Assembly: GCF_014648315.1 (NCBI RefSeq)
Contig: NZ_BMQW01000006.1
Span: forward strand, 124,001 to 188,000
Length of the DNA: 64,000 nt
Origin: Shewanella ulleungensis
GTDB lineage: Bacteria > Pseudomonadota > Gammaproteobacteria > Enterobacterales > Shewanellaceae
Direction: 5' to 3'
The position numbers and the translations under genes are program-made. Below are positions 55,595-64,000 of this stretch, piece after piece; the first letter of the stretch is position 1, and every line of letters starts with the position of its first letter. A model generated the notes under the pieces. The model was not told where the DNA came from, did no database searches, and was given only the letters and a program-made list of their open reading frames with translations.

Positions 55595-56630
55595 TGTTTT
55601 CTCCAGCTTGGCTAGCAGCGGCTAAATCGGTTAAAAGAGTGTAGGCATTGCCAGTGGCTAAGGTGGCTAATGCTAACTGTGTGCCTTTGAGCACCGAGTC
55701 ACAAACTCCACTGACATAAAGGGCACAACCCGCGTTGATGGCAACCGCATCACGATGAGCATTTTGGCCTTGCCCTTGTAAAATGGCTTGAGTGATAAGT
55801 GCATTATCACTGGGTTCACCACCTGTTAGTGCGGTGATATCTGCGCGCGTGACCCCAAGTTCTTCAGGCGTGAGCTGATAGGTACGTACAGTGCCGTCTT
55901 TTAGTTCTGCTACATGAGTAATATCGTGCAGTGCAACCTCATCTAAGCCGCTACCGTAAACCACCATGGCACGTTTTACGCCCAGAGCATGCAACACTTG
56001 AGCAATAGGCTCTATCAATTCAAGCGTGTAAACGCCGAGTAGCATTGCCTCTGGCTTAGCTGGGTTAATTAATGGTCCGAGTACATTGAAAATAGTGCGC
56101 GTTTTTAATGCTGCTCTAACCGGTACTGCATGCTTTACCCCACCATGATAGTGTGGCGCAAATAAGAAGCATAACCCGAGATCATCTAAACATTGGCTTG
56201 CGGCCTCTGGTGTCATAGTGAGTGCGATACCACAATGAGACAACAAATCAGATGAACCCGATTTACTCGACACACTGCGGTTGCCATGTTTGGCCACTTT
56301 AGCGCCAGCAGCGGCGGCCACAAAGGCTGCCGTAGTTGAAATGTTAATGGTGTTATAACCATCACCGCCAGTACCTACAATATCCACTATTCCGGTGTCA
56401 ATCGATGCTTTAGAGCGAGGAAAAGCCTTTGCGGCTTGTCTTAATGCATCGGCTGCGCCGGTGATTTCGTCAATGGTTTCACCGCGCATTTTAAGGGCGA
56501 CTAACATACCCGCCATGGTTGCGGGTTCCATATCGCCCGCAATAATTGTGCTAAACAGTTCGGCGGTTTGCTCACGGCTCAGACTGTTACCTTGATAAAG
56601 GTGGTCGAATAAAGGTTGTAAGTTAGCCAT
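55587..56630 (-). CDS. trpD: Anthranilate phosphoribosyltransferase
   Basis: Transfers phosphoribose from PRPP to anthranilate. The 347-residue protein has the signature DIVGTGGDGYNTINIST, KHGNRSVSSKSGSSD and LGPLINPA. It is a separate gene, not fused to trpG as in E. coli. Its ATG overlaps the trpG stop by one base, and its end overlaps trpC. Confidence 0.97.
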   Translation of the reverse strand: MANLQPLFDHLYQGNSLSREQTAELFSTIIAGDMEPATMAGMLVALKMRGETIDEITGAADALRQAAKAFPRSKASIDTGIVDIVGTGGDGYNTINISTTAAFVAAAAGAKVAKHGNRSVSSKSGSSDLLSHCGIALTMTPEAASQCLDDLGLCFLFAPHYHGGVKHAVPVRAALKTRTIFNVLGPLINPAKPEAMLLGVYTLELIEPIAQVLHALGVKRAMVVYGSGLDEVALHDITHVAELKDGTVRTYQLTPEELGVTRADITALTGGEPSDNALITQAILQGQGQNAHRDAVAINAGCALYVSGVCDSVLKGTQLALATLATGNAYTLLTDLAAASQAGENNE

Positions 56631-57265
56631 TATGCGCCTCCAGTAGCCGTATTGTCTTGAGTTAAGTAAGCCAGTGTTTGTGTCAGTAATTGGCTACCTA
56701 AAGTGGTTAAAATAGACTCCGGATGAAACTGAAATCCAATAGCCTGATGCTGTGGGTGCAATATCGCCATCGGCATGTCATCGGTTGTGGCGATAACCTC
56801 GAGACAATCTGGTACACGAGTGGCCACTAAGCTGTGGTAACGAGCAACTGGCAACGGCGATGGTAAGTTAGCAAATACGCCCTGGCCATTATGAAAAGTC
56901 GGACTGGCTTTGCCGTGTACAACAAAGGGAGCGCGCTCTACTTTACCGCCATAATACTCTGCCATCGCTTGATGCCCTAAACAAATACCTAGCATAGGTA
57001 CTTTGCCTGCAACTTTACCGATAAGCTCCATCATGCAGCCTGCTTCGTGGGGTGCTCCTGGGCCTGGTGATAATACCAATGCGGCTTTACCCGTTTCGTT
57101 AATGAGTTTTTCGGCCAAATAATCGGCACTGACATCGTTACGATAAATCAACACTTCACAGCCTAAACTACGGAATTGATCGACTAGGTTGTAGGTAAAC
57201 GAGTCGAAGTTGTCGAGTAAGTATAATTTCATTTTCGCGCTCGCTTGTGGGTTCGTGTTGCTCAT
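56630..57265 (-). CDS. trpG: Anthranilate synthase component II (glutamine amidotransferase)
   Basis: Supplies ammonia from glutamine to TrpE. The 211-residue class I amidotransferase has LLDNFDSFTYNLVDQ, LSPGPGAPHEAG, the nucleophile Cys in GICLGHQAMAE and the His-Glu of FQFHPESILT. The start at 57265 overlaps the trpE stop (ATGA); an internal ATG 33 bp later (MKLYLLDNF) matches the usual start of the fold, so the first 11 residues may be an extension. Confidence 0.96.
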   Translation of the reverse strand: MSNTNPQASAKMKLYLLDNFDSFTYNLVDQFRSLGCEVLIYRNDVSADYLAEKLINETGKAALVLSPGPGAPHEAGCMMELIGKVAGKVPMLGICLGHQAMAEYYGGKVERAPFVVHGKASPTFHNGQGVFANLPSPLPVARYHSLVATRVPDCLEVIATTDDMPMAILHPQHQAIGFQFHPESILTTLGSQLLTQTLAYLTQDNTATGGA

Positions 57266-58830
57266 AGACCACCTCCCATTTTAATGGCAGAAATAACGGC
57301 TTGGGCTTTTTGGCGAGTTTCATCGGCTTCGGCTTGCGGATCAGAATCAAATACTACGCCGGCACCGGCTTGAATATAAGCAACATCATTTTTGACAAAT
57401 GCAGAACGGATAACAATGCAGGTATCCATGTCGCCTAAACCGTTAACGTAACCGACTGCGCCACCATAACTGCCACGACGAGCTTGTTCTGCTTCACGCA
57501 CCAATTGCGATGCTCGTACCTTTGGTGCACCCACTAAGGTGCCCATGTTCATACAGGCTTGATAAGCGTGCAGGGCATCTAAATCATTGCGTAACTGGCC
57601 AGTGACACGACTCACAAGGTGCATCACGTGCGAGTAACGGTCTACTTTAAGTAATTCGGCGACTTTTCGGCTACCGCTTTGGCTAATGCGGGCAATGTCG
57701 TTACGGGCTAAGTCGACCAGCATCAAATGTTCAGACAGTTCTTTTTTGTCTAGACGCAGTTCAAGTTCGATACGGCTGTCTAAATCAAAGTCGATTTCGC
57801 CTTGGGCATTTTTACCGCGCTTACGTGTACCAGCAATGGGATACACTTCTACTTGGTTGCTTGCTGCGTCGTATTTCAAAGCACTTTCTGGTGAAGCACC
57901 AAACAAAGTGAAATCAGGACCGCGGAAATAAAACATGTATGGGCTTGGATTGGTCAGCCTTAAAGCGCGGTATGCTCCTAATGTGTTAGGACAAGGCAAG
58001 CTGAAACAACGAGATGGAACCACTTGAAAAATATCGCCGGCAACAATGTGCTCTTTTAAATCGACTACCGTTTTTTTAAATTGCTCGTCGCTGATATTCA
58101 CTTCAGCTTCAGCGTCAATTGTTGCTAATGCTGCGACATCACCTAGTACAGTACATTGTTCACTGACAGTATCGACTTGTGTTTTTAGCTGCGCTTTAAT
58201 GGCTGGGTCTTGATTAAATTGATGACTAACAATGTCAGCTTGTTTGGTTTGGTGATCAATTAATATTAAGGTTTCAGCTAGATAGAATAAATAATCGGGA
58301 CAGTCGTTATTGGCATTAGGAGCTGCAGGAAGTGGCTCTACCGTATCAATTAAATCGTAAGCCAGTACGCCACCTAAAAATAAATCTTCGAATTTAACCG
58401 CGTTATTGGTTTGAATGTGCTGAACAAACATGCGCAAACCATCAAGCGGTGAAGTTGATTTTAAGCGCGCATCTTCATCTTGTAACTCGGTAGCTTTTTG
58501 TAAGGTTACGATTAATTGATTTGGATGAAGTTGCAAACCCGCGTGATTAAAAAATGTGGCAATGGGTTCAAGTAAGCTCGCGCCGTTTTCGGTTAATGCA
58601 CTAAAAGTGAGTTGATAACCGTCACAGCGGATCATCATTGCGGCGTGAGTTAACACTATGCTTTTAAGATGATCTTTACTTTCGACCTCAGCGGATTCTA
58701 GCAGCATAGTATGCGGCGCGTTTTGGGTGACATGCTGATACAGGTTTAACGGATCAGTATGGTAGGTTAACGCTTGTTTTTGCGTACTAACCTGAGCGAG
58801 TTGGTTTGGTGTGATCACTGTCGTCTTCAC
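57262..58830 (-). CDS. trpE: Anthranilate synthase component I
   Basis: Converts chorismate to anthranilate with TrpG. The 522-residue protein has the tryptophan feedback segment LLESAEVESKDHLKS near residue 43, and the chorismate-binding C-terminal half with IFQVVPSRCFS, FFRGPDFTLFGASPES, YPIAGTRKRG, DLARNDIARI and GAGVVFDSDPQAE. It is the first structural gene, 163 bp after the leader peptide, and overlaps trpG by 4 bp. Confidence 0.97.
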   Translation of the reverse strand: MKTTVITPNQLAQVSTQKQALTYHTDPLNLYQHVTQNAPHTMLLESAEVESKDHLKSIVLTHAAMMIRCDGYQLTFSALTENGASLLEPIATFFNHAGLQLHPNQLIVTLQKATELQDEDARLKSTSPLDGLRMFVQHIQTNNAVKFEDLFLGGVLAYDLIDTVEPLPAAPNANNDCPDYLFYLAETLILIDHQTKQADIVSHQFNQDPAIKAQLKTQVDTVSEQCTVLGDVAALATIDAEAEVNISDEQFKKTVVDLKEHIVAGDIFQVVPSRCFSLPCPNTLGAYRALRLTNPSPYMFYFRGPDFTLFGASPESALKYDAASNQVEVYPIAGTRKRGKNAQGEIDFDLDSRIELELRLDKKELSEHLMLVDLARNDIARISQSGSRKVAELLKVDRYSHVMHLVSRVTGQLRNDLDALHAYQACMNMGTLVGAPKVRASQLVREAEQARRGSYGGAVGYVNGLGDMDTCIVIRSAFVKNDVAYIQAGAGVVFDSDPQAEADETRQKAQAVISAIKMGGGL

Positions 58831-58917
58831 TATGCTGCCGCTCCTTGTGTATTAATGTTTATCATCTGGTCACCTTAACTGCTAATTAACCCGAGTAATC
58901 CTATGGGCCAAATAACA

Positions 58918-58947
58918 AGAAAGCCCACATCTCTGCGGGCTTTCTGG
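58918..58947 (-). terminator. trp attenuator hairpin
   Basis: On the minus strand AGAAAGCCC GCAGAGATG TGGGCTTTCT forms a stable stem, followed by TTGTTATTT, between trpL and trpE. Together with the Trp codons in trpL this is the expected 3:4 terminator of ribosome-mediated attenuation. Confidence 0.88.
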
Positions 58948-58993
58948 TAAAATCTTGTCTCTTAAAAATGAGCACAACGCTTCACACCACCCG

Positions 58994-59050
58994 TTAATTT
59001 GGGAAGTGCCACCACCAAGTAATGTGTAATGAAGCTAATGTGTGTGTCAT
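58994..59050 (-). CDS. trpL: trp leader peptide
   Basis: A short frame encoding MTHTLASLHITWWWHFPN (18 residues), with three consecutive Trp codons near its end. It ends about 47 bases before the attenuator hairpin. GGGTGGTG just after the stop can pair with CACTTCCC overlapping the end of the peptide, a plausible 1:2 structure. Stalling at the Trp codons under tryptophan starvation should favour antitermination. The Shine-Dalgarno site is weak. I found no TrpR-like operator upstream. Confidence 0.9.
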   Translation of the reverse strand: MTHTLASLHITWWWHFPN

Positions 59051-59277
59051 TGATAATCGCTATATTAAGTTCTGTATTTCGTGCCTATAGGAAAACCCAG
59101 CTGGGCTTTAAAGTCAATTGAATATTACTCAAAAACAGTGAAAAATGTATCCAGTGGTGTCTGTTGTTTATTTATTGAACATAAAGCGCAGCTTCACGCT
59201 AAAAATAGTTGTTATTTGACATAATTAATTCACTAATCCCAGCAGTATTTTTATTGGTATTCTTGTACAATAAACAG

Positions 59278-60138
59278 ATGATTACAGACACTCTATTGGC
59301 CGATCTTCATAGCCACACGACCGCATCAGACGGTCAACTAACACCAACTCAATTAATTTCTCGCGCCATTGAAAAGGGCGTAGAGATGTTTGCGATTACC
59401 GACCACGATACCGTTGGTGGTTTAGCCGAAGCACATATTGCCAATCAAGCACATGCCACGCCATTAAAGCTGATCAATGGTTGCGAAATCTCGACTCGTT
59501 GGAATAGTTTTGATATTCATATTGTCGGCCTAAATATAGATGTTAGCCATGCGGGTTTATTAGAATTTTTAGCTCAGCAACGTCAATTACGTGAGGTGCG
59601 AGCCCAAGAAATTGGCGAGCGCTTAGCTAAAGCAGGTATTGAAGGGGCTTATGAAGGCGCCAAAGCCATTGCAGGTGATGCGGCATTAAGTCGTGGTCAT
59701 TATGCAAGATGGTTAGCCGATCATGGCCATGCGACAGATATGCCCAGTGTGTTTAAAAAATATTTAGCCCGCGGAAAAACCGGTTATGTGCCCAATAATT
59801 GGGGCGACATGGCCAATGCGATAGAACACATTCATCAAGCGGGTGGTGTTGCTGTGCTTGCACATCCAAGTGGTTACAAGTTATCGGCAAAGTGGCTTAA
59901 GCGTCTTGTGCGCGAATATGCAGAAGCGGGCGGCGATGCGATGGAAGTGATTTTAGGGCAGCAAACGCTGGACGACCGCAATAATCTCATTGCACTGAGT
60001 AAACAAAATAACCTGCTGGCTTCTGTTGGTAGTGATTTTCACTTTCCTAGTAATTGGATTGAGCTAGGCAAAAACTTATACCAACCCCAAGGTGTTGAGT
60101 GGGTTTGGCAATCTCAAAATTGGATGGAACGGACATGA
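59278..60138 (+). CDS. rnm: PHP-domain 5'-3' exonuclease, RNase AM (YciV/TrpH)
   Basis: A 286-residue PHP phosphoesterase. LLADLHSHTTASDG (metal-binding His pair), FAITDHDTVGG, NGCEIST, AVLAHPSGYK and VGSDFHFPSN give the full metal-ligand set. The E. coli homologue acts on short RNAs and 3',5'-bisphosphonucleotides and matures rRNA 5' ends. The start MITDTLLADLHSH is chosen by homology; the upstream extension is hydrophobic and unsupported. It is divergent from the trp operon, and its stop overlaps the yciO start (ATGA). Confidence 0.93.
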   Translation: MITDTLLADLHSHTTASDGQLTPTQLISRAIEKGVEMFAITDHDTVGGLAEAHIANQAHATPLKLINGCEISTRWNSFDIHIVGLNIDVSHAGLLEFLAQQRQLREVRAQEIGERLAKAGIEGAYEGAKAIAGDAALSRGHYARWLADHGHATDMPSVFKKYLARGKTGYVPNNWGDMANAIEHIHQAGGVAVLAHPSGYKLSAKWLKRLVREYAEAGGDAMEVILGQQTLDDRNNLIALSKQNNLLASVGSDFHFPSNWIELGKNLYQPQGVEWVWQSQNWMERT

Positions 60139-60755
60139 GTCAATTTTTCTATATTCACGATGAAAACCCACAAGCGAGGTTAATCAACCAAGCGGTGGCG
60201 ATTCTGAAACAAGGTGGGGTGATTGTTTATCCTACCGACTCTGGTTATGCATTAGGCTGTATGATTGGCGACAAAAATGCCATGACACGCATGGTGCGTA
60301 TTCGTCAGATTGAAAACGACAATAATTTTTCGTTAATGTGTCGTGACTTATCTGAGCTGGCTAACTTTGCCCGAGTAGATAACCAAGCTTATCGCTTACT
60401 TAAAAGCTGCACACCTGGGCCATACACCTTTATTTTTAAAGCGACCAAAGAAGTGCCGCGCCGTTTACAGTGCGATAAAAAGCGCACCATTGGTATCCGT
60501 GTGCCGAACAACTTAATTGCACTTGCTTTACTTGAAGCCCTCAATGAGCCAATGATGACTACCAGTTTGGTGATGCCAAACGAGCAAGCGGCAGAGTCAG
60601 ACCCTGAGCACATCCGCGATATTTTAGAACACCAAGTTGATGGCATTATTCACGGCGGGTATTTACCTGAGAAGCAAACTACAGTCATTGATATGTCGGA
60701 AGATGAAGTGGTTATTTTGCGTTACGGCGCAGGCGACACCAGTGCATTTGAATAA
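60135..60755 (+). CDS. yciO: YciO, Sua5/YrdC-family protein
   Basis: A 206-residue protein of the YrdC/Sua5 fold, related to threonylcarbamoyl-AMP synthases of tRNA t6A formation. GGVIVYPTDSGYALGC, LMCRDLSELANFARV, TPGPYTFIFKAT and IGIRVPNN carry the conserved nucleotide-binding residues. YciO itself cannot fully replace TsaC in E. coli, so the role is uncertain. Translational coupling to rnm is by the 4-bp ATGA overlap. Confidence 0.93.
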   Translation: MSQFFYIHDENPQARLINQAVAILKQGGVIVYPTDSGYALGCMIGDKNAMTRMVRIRQIENDNNFSLMCRDLSELANFARVDNQAYRLLKSCTPGPYTFIFKATKEVPRRLQCDKKRTIGIRVPNNLIALALLEALNEPMMTTSLVMPNEQAAESDPEHIRDILEHQVDGIIHGGYLPEKQTTVIDMSEDEVVILRYGAGDTSAFE

Positions 60756-60788
60756 ATCCTTGATTCGATATAGTCAAAAGGGATAGTC

Positions 60789-61577
60789 ATGCAGGGCATT
60801 CAACAGAGCCTTCCATTAGCTGTGGTGCGCGGTCAAGCGATGGACAGCATGCCGCTCGACCTATTTATCCCGCCAGAGGCATTAGAGGTATTTTTAGAAA
60901 CCTTCGAAGGGCCTCTGGATTTACTGCTTTATTTAATCCGTAAGCAAAAGCTGGATGTGGTTGATTTACCTATTCAGCAAATTACGCAACAATATCTCAT
61001 TTATATTGAGATATTGACCGAAGCACGGATTGAGTTAGCCGCAGACTATCTCGTTATGGCAGCCACTTTAGCCGAAATTAAATCCCGCTTATTGTTGCCC
61101 AAAATGGCGCATGAAGACGATGAGGAAGAAGATCCTCGTGTGGTGCTGATAAGACAATTAAAAGCCTATGAAGTGATAAAGCAAGCCGCAGCTGATTTAG
61201 ATGAGCTGCCGCGAATTGATCGCGATGTGTTTCAAGCCTCTGTGGTTGCAGCCCCTGGCATTAAACCTGTCGTTGTGCCTCCTGAAGTGTCGTTAGCTGA
61301 TATTGCTCGCGCCTTTGGCGAAGTACTCAAACGAATCGATGCCAATGAAGACCATCATGTTAAGCGCGAACAATTATCAACCCGTGAGCGCATGAGCCAA
61401 ATCTTAGCGAAACTGTCTAGTACTGAATACTTAGGTTTTGAGCATTTATTTGATGTCAGTGAAGGTCGTGCGGGCGTTGTAGTTAGCTTTTTAGCGTTAA
61501 TGGAATTGGTGAAAGAGTTGCTGGTTGAATTAGTACAAAATGAACCGTTTTCACCTATCTATATAAAAGCTTTCTAG
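60789..61577 (+). CDS. scpA: Segregation and condensation protein A
   Basis: The kleisin subunit of an SMC-ScpAB-type complex acting on chromosome organisation. The 262-residue protein has the signature FEGPLDLLLYLIRKQKLDVVDLP near residue 40, YLVMAATLAEIKSRLLLP, and a C-terminal winged helix (VVSFLALMELVKELLVELVQ). It is 33 bp after yciO and 28 bp before scpB. No smc gene is in the window. Confidence 0.95.
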   Translation: MQGIQQSLPLAVVRGQAMDSMPLDLFIPPEALEVFLETFEGPLDLLLYLIRKQKLDVVDLPIQQITQQYLIYIEILTEARIELAADYLVMAATLAEIKSRLLLPKMAHEDDEEEDPRVVLIRQLKAYEVIKQAAADLDELPRIDRDVFQASVVAAPGIKPVVVPPEVSLADIARAFGEVLKRIDANEDHHVKREQLSTRERMSQILAKLSSTEYLGFEHLFDVSEGRAGVVVSFLALMELVKELLVELVQNEPFSPIYIKAF

Positions 61578-61605
61578 CGTTTATCTTAACTGAGTCATTA
61601 GAATC

Positions 61606-62253
61606 ATGAATCAAATCAATGCTATTCAGCTAAAACAATTAATTGAAGCCAGTTTATTTGTGTTAGGTAAGCCCTTGTCTGTCAAAGTCTTAAAAGAAAC
61701 CGTATTAGCTGACTTTAATGTGTCACGCGTGCGGATCCAAGAAACTCTTGAAGAGTTACAATTAGACTATCAAGATCGCGGAGTACAACTTGTTAAGGTT
61801 GCTAGCGGCTATCGTTTTCAAACCCAAGAAATCCTCAGTCCATTTTTACAGCCATTATGGCAAGAAAAAGCCCCTAAATACTCTCGAGCCACCATGGAAA
61901 CCCTTGCGGTAATAGCCTACAGGCAGCCAGTAACGCGTGGTGATATTGAACAAATTCGTGGCGTGGCAATTAGCAGTCATATCATTAAAAGTTTGCTTGA
62001 TCGCAATTGGATTAAAGCGGTTGGTCATAAAGAAGTACCAGGGCGTCCTGCACTGTATGCCACCACTAATCAGTTTTTAGATTATTTTGGTTTAAAGAAA
62101 TTGGCAGACTTACCCGCGCTAACTGATGTTGCGTCTTTACATGCGTTATTTGATAAAGCCCAAATTGCTATTGACGAAGACGCAGAACCGGCGAATGAAC
62201 CCAACATTGCAGATGAAGAGATTGATGAAAGCAATAGCGATACTTCTGACTAA
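61606..62253 (+). CDS. scpB: Segregation and condensation protein B
   Basis: The 215-residue kite subunit partner of ScpA, with two winged helices: LIEASLFVLGKPLSVKVL at the start and TMETLAVIAYRQPVTRGDI, EQIRGVAISSHIIKSLLDRNWI centrally. The C-terminal ~30 residues are acidic and variable. It ends the rnm-yciO-scpA-scpB unit. The pseudouridine synthase rluB that often follows scpB in related genomes is absent here; a convergent LysR gene lies there instead. Confidence 0.95.
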   Translation: MNQINAIQLKQLIEASLFVLGKPLSVKVLKETVLADFNVSRVRIQETLEELQLDYQDRGVQLVKVASGYRFQTQEILSPFLQPLWQEKAPKYSRATMETLAVIAYRQPVTRGDIEQIRGVAISSHIIKSLLDRNWIKAVGHKEVPGRPALYATTNQFLDYFGLKKLADLPALTDVASLHALFDKAQIAIDEDAEPANEPNIADEEIDESNSDTSD

Positions 62254-62384
62254 GCAGCCTGGTGACATTGCAAGGTAGTTCGCTCTTGTACAAACTAATG
62301 ATGAAATGTAATGAATAAAAACCATTTAAGTTTATGCAGGCAATCGTTGATGGTTGCATATTAATAAATTTAATCATGTCCACT

Positions 62385-63317
62385 TCATATCCATATTTTA
62401 CGGCTGTCTTTATTTGCGTGTTGAATACTCTCCTGATTTAACGGCAAATTGGCTAACATATAATCGACTAAACGTTGGCCTGTGAGGCTTAAAAAACGTC
62501 TTGATGGATACACTAAAAATACGACGCCAAGGTATGGAGTCAATTCATTAAATAAACGCAATAATCTCCCTTGTTCTATATCATCAATGCACAGTTGTTT
62601 TGGTAAATATCCAATCCCTCTACCAGACAATGTTGCTTCATAAGCTAACTGAATACTGTTGGTGCATAAATTTCCTTTTACCGCCTGCATTGCATCATTG
62701 GCTAATGGCACTTGGCTAAATGTTTTTCCATTTGGAAAGCGGAATAATATTGAGTTATGTTGTTCGATTTCAGTTAATTTTACGGGCGTTCCCGCTTTAG
62801 CTAAGTATTCAGGACTAGCAAAAAAACACATTTCTTCACTGATTATCGGCTTAGCTACCATGTCTATTTCGCTAAAGGTTTCTTGTACCATAAACGCAAT
62901 ATCAATATTATGGCGCACCATATCTAATGGCTCAGTACTGCTAATCATCTCAATTGATAGCTTTGGATTACTGTCCATAAACTCAAATATTTTGTTTACT
63001 ATTTCCATCATTTGCGGAATAGGAAACATCAAAATACGTAAATGTCCGCTCACTTCAGCTTTACTATCCGTTATGTCGCTGAGTGTTTGGGCTAAGTCAG
63101 CCAAGGTTAATATGGTTTTTTGGTAGAAGTGACTACCTGCAGACGTCAGTGAGATCGCTCTGCTTTGGCGGTGAAACAACTTAGTGTTTAAAGATTCTTC
63201 TAAAGACAATAGCCGGCGGCTTACTGTTGACTTGGGTAAGTTCAATAAGTTAGCGGCTTCAAGTATGCTGCCTGTTTCAACAATACGGTGAAATAATTCT
63301 ATGTCTTCAGTTTTCAT
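62385..63317 (-). CDS. LysR-family transcriptional regulator
   Basis: A 310-residue regulator starting MKTEDIELFHRIVETGSILE, with the helix-turn-helix at residues ~17-38 (AANLLNLPKSTVSRRLLSLE) and an effector domain beyond residue 90. It is divergent from an RND-efflux adaptor gene across 184 bp containing an inverted repeat (63354-63394), so it probably controls that pump. The inducer is unknown. The frame extends 39 bp upstream without support. Confidence 0.92.
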   Translation of the reverse strand: MKTEDIELFHRIVETGSILEAANLLNLPKSTVSRRLLSLEESLNTKLFHRQSRAISLTSAGSHFYQKTILTLADLAQTLSDITDSKAEVSGHLRILMFPIPQMMEIVNKIFEFMDSNPKLSIEMISSTEPLDMVRHNIDIAFMVQETFSEIDMVAKPIISEEMCFFASPEYLAKAGTPVKLTEIEQHNSILFRFPNGKTFSQVPLANDAMQAVKGNLCTNSIQLAYEATLSGRGIGYLPKQLCIDDIEQGRLLRLFNELTPYLGVVFLVYPSRRFLSLTGQRLVDYMLANLPLNQESIQHANKDSRKIWI

Positions 63318-63353
63318 ATTGTTAACTCTGATAGTAAGCCAGTTAATTAAGCC

Positions 63354-63394
63354 CAAATAATGGGATTGATGTTCCCAAACAAACCCATTTATTG
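63354..63394. promoter_or_regulatory. Inverted repeat in the LysR/efflux divergent promoter
   Basis: CAAATAATGGG and CCCATTTATTG, 19 bp apart, are inverted with 9 of 11 matches, in the gap between the two divergent genes. A candidate binding region for the LysR protein; unproven. Confidence 0.4.
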
Positions 63395-63501
63395 CAACTA
63401 TAAATCAGCGTATTGTTCACCTATTATTATCAGAATTAATTATCAACCATTTAATACCATTCTTTTATGTTTGTTATCTGCCTAACCTCAAGGATTTATC
63501 G

Positions 63502-64000
63502 ATGAAATATCACTCAATGTTACCGTTAACATTGCTTGCTACTGTGCTTTTTGCTGGCTGTTCTCAAGCAGAGAAAACCGAACAGAAAGAAGTTATTCGC
63601 CCAGTAAAGTTATTTGAGATTAATGAGTCAGCTGCTAACCAAGTGCATAAGTTTCCTGCGAAAGTGACAGCCAATAGTCGTGCTGAATTATCGTTTCGAG
63701 TTTCAGGTCAACTGGTTAATCTTGACCTAGTTGAAGGGGAGATGGTTAAGCAAGGTTTTTTACTCGCGAAACTAGATGATCGCGATGCTAAAAATAATTT
63801 AATGACAAGTGAAGCAAATTACGAGTTTTTATCGGCAGAGTTTACCCGTAATCAGGCTATGTTTAGCCGCCAATTGATTTCTCAGGCCGAGTTTGACAGC
63901 AGTAAAGCGCAATTAAAAACCGCTAAAGCCGCATTAGAGGCCGCGAAGGATCAACTCAGCTACACCCGTTTAGAAGCGCCATTCAGTGGCACTATTGCGA
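63502..64000 (+). CDS. RND-efflux periplasmic adaptor (MFP) lipoprotein, N-terminal part (cut by window edge)
   Basis: The frame is open from ATG (with AAGGA upstream) to the window end, giving 166 residues. A lipoprotein signal ends in LFAGC, so the protein is lipid-anchored in the periplasm. FPAKVTANSRAELSFRVSGQLVNLDLVEGEMVKQG is the first half of the biotinyl-lipoyl-like domain, an alpha-helical hairpin follows (about residues 92-150), and LSYTRLEAPFSGTIA begins the return strand. This matches AcrA/MexA-type adaptors linking an inner-membrane RND pump to an outer-membrane channel. The pump gene presumably lies beyond the window. Confidence 0.9.
   Translation, partial: MKYHSMLPLTLLATVLFAGCSQAEKTEQKEVIRPVKLFEINESAANQVHKFPAKVTANSRAELSFRVSGQLVNLDLVEGEMVKQGFLLAKLDDRDAKNNLMTSEANYEFLSAEFTRNQAMFSRQLISQAEFDSSKAQLKTAKAALEAAKDQLSYTRLEAPFSGTIA

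Overview
The window reads as chromosomal DNA of a marine gammaproteobacterium, most likely a Shewanella. Support comes from gene order and protein character: mnmC divergent from fabB, pdxB-asd-fimV(hubP)-truA-folC-dedD-cvpA-purF, a trpE-G-D-C(F)-B-A operon with yciV/yciO/scpA/scpB on its far side, and an MnmC with the divergent N-terminal half I recall from Shewanella. This is recognition by eye; no database was searched. I see no rRNA, tRNA, CRISPR array, prophage or intact IS.

Layout. 1-3.6 kb is an AT-rich accessory patch: the end of an acyltransferase gene, a decayed ISAs1-type transposase joined to a group II intron reverse-transcriptase fragment, a HAD-UbiA fusion gene, and a second ISAs1 remnant that repeats the first. 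3.6-7.1 kb holds mnmC and fabB. 7.2-8.05 kb and 15.2-17.7 kb are two clusters of one composite ~108-bp double-hairpin repeat, in opposite orientations on either side of pdxB, asd and the repeat-rich polar landmark gene fimV. 18-23 kb is the truA-folC-dedD-cvpA-purF block, followed by a heptamer tandem array and a third, small hairpin cluster. 23.4-30.2 kb carries a TrmK-like methyltransferase, topB with a good LexA box, an unrecognised protein, an exported MsrA and an FG-GAP/VCBS lipoprotein.

30.3-36.2 kb looks like a small redox/electrophile-stress group: a LysR regulator, a quinone-oxidoreductase-like dehydrogenase, a YgiN-like monooxygenase, a ModF-like ABC ATPase, a CxxC redoxin and an NfsB-like nitroreductase. 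An identical 17-bp inverted repeat inside a longer conserved block lies upstream of both the dehydrogenase and the redoxin, suggesting one regulon. 36.3-43.2 kb has a proline-iminopeptidase-type hydrolase, a YcbL-like metallohydrolase and a molybdenum-hydroxylase cluster (XdhC, MocA, an IorA-like 2Fe-2S subunit, a Tat-exported IorB-like large subunit). 43.4-49.2 kb has a chemoreceptor and a tight three-gene unit: periplasmic cupredoxin, membrane GGDEF-EAL protein, outer-membrane barrel. This unit is the best candidate here for an undescribed signalling system.

49.3-58.9 kb, minus strand, holds xthA, yciI, yciB, a solute-binding-like protein and the whole trp operon, headed by a leader peptide with three consecutive Trp codons and an attenuator hairpin. 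59.3-62.3 kb, plus strand, has rnm (yciV), yciO, scpA and scpB. The window ends with a LysR gene divergent from a truncated RND-efflux adaptor lipoprotein gene.
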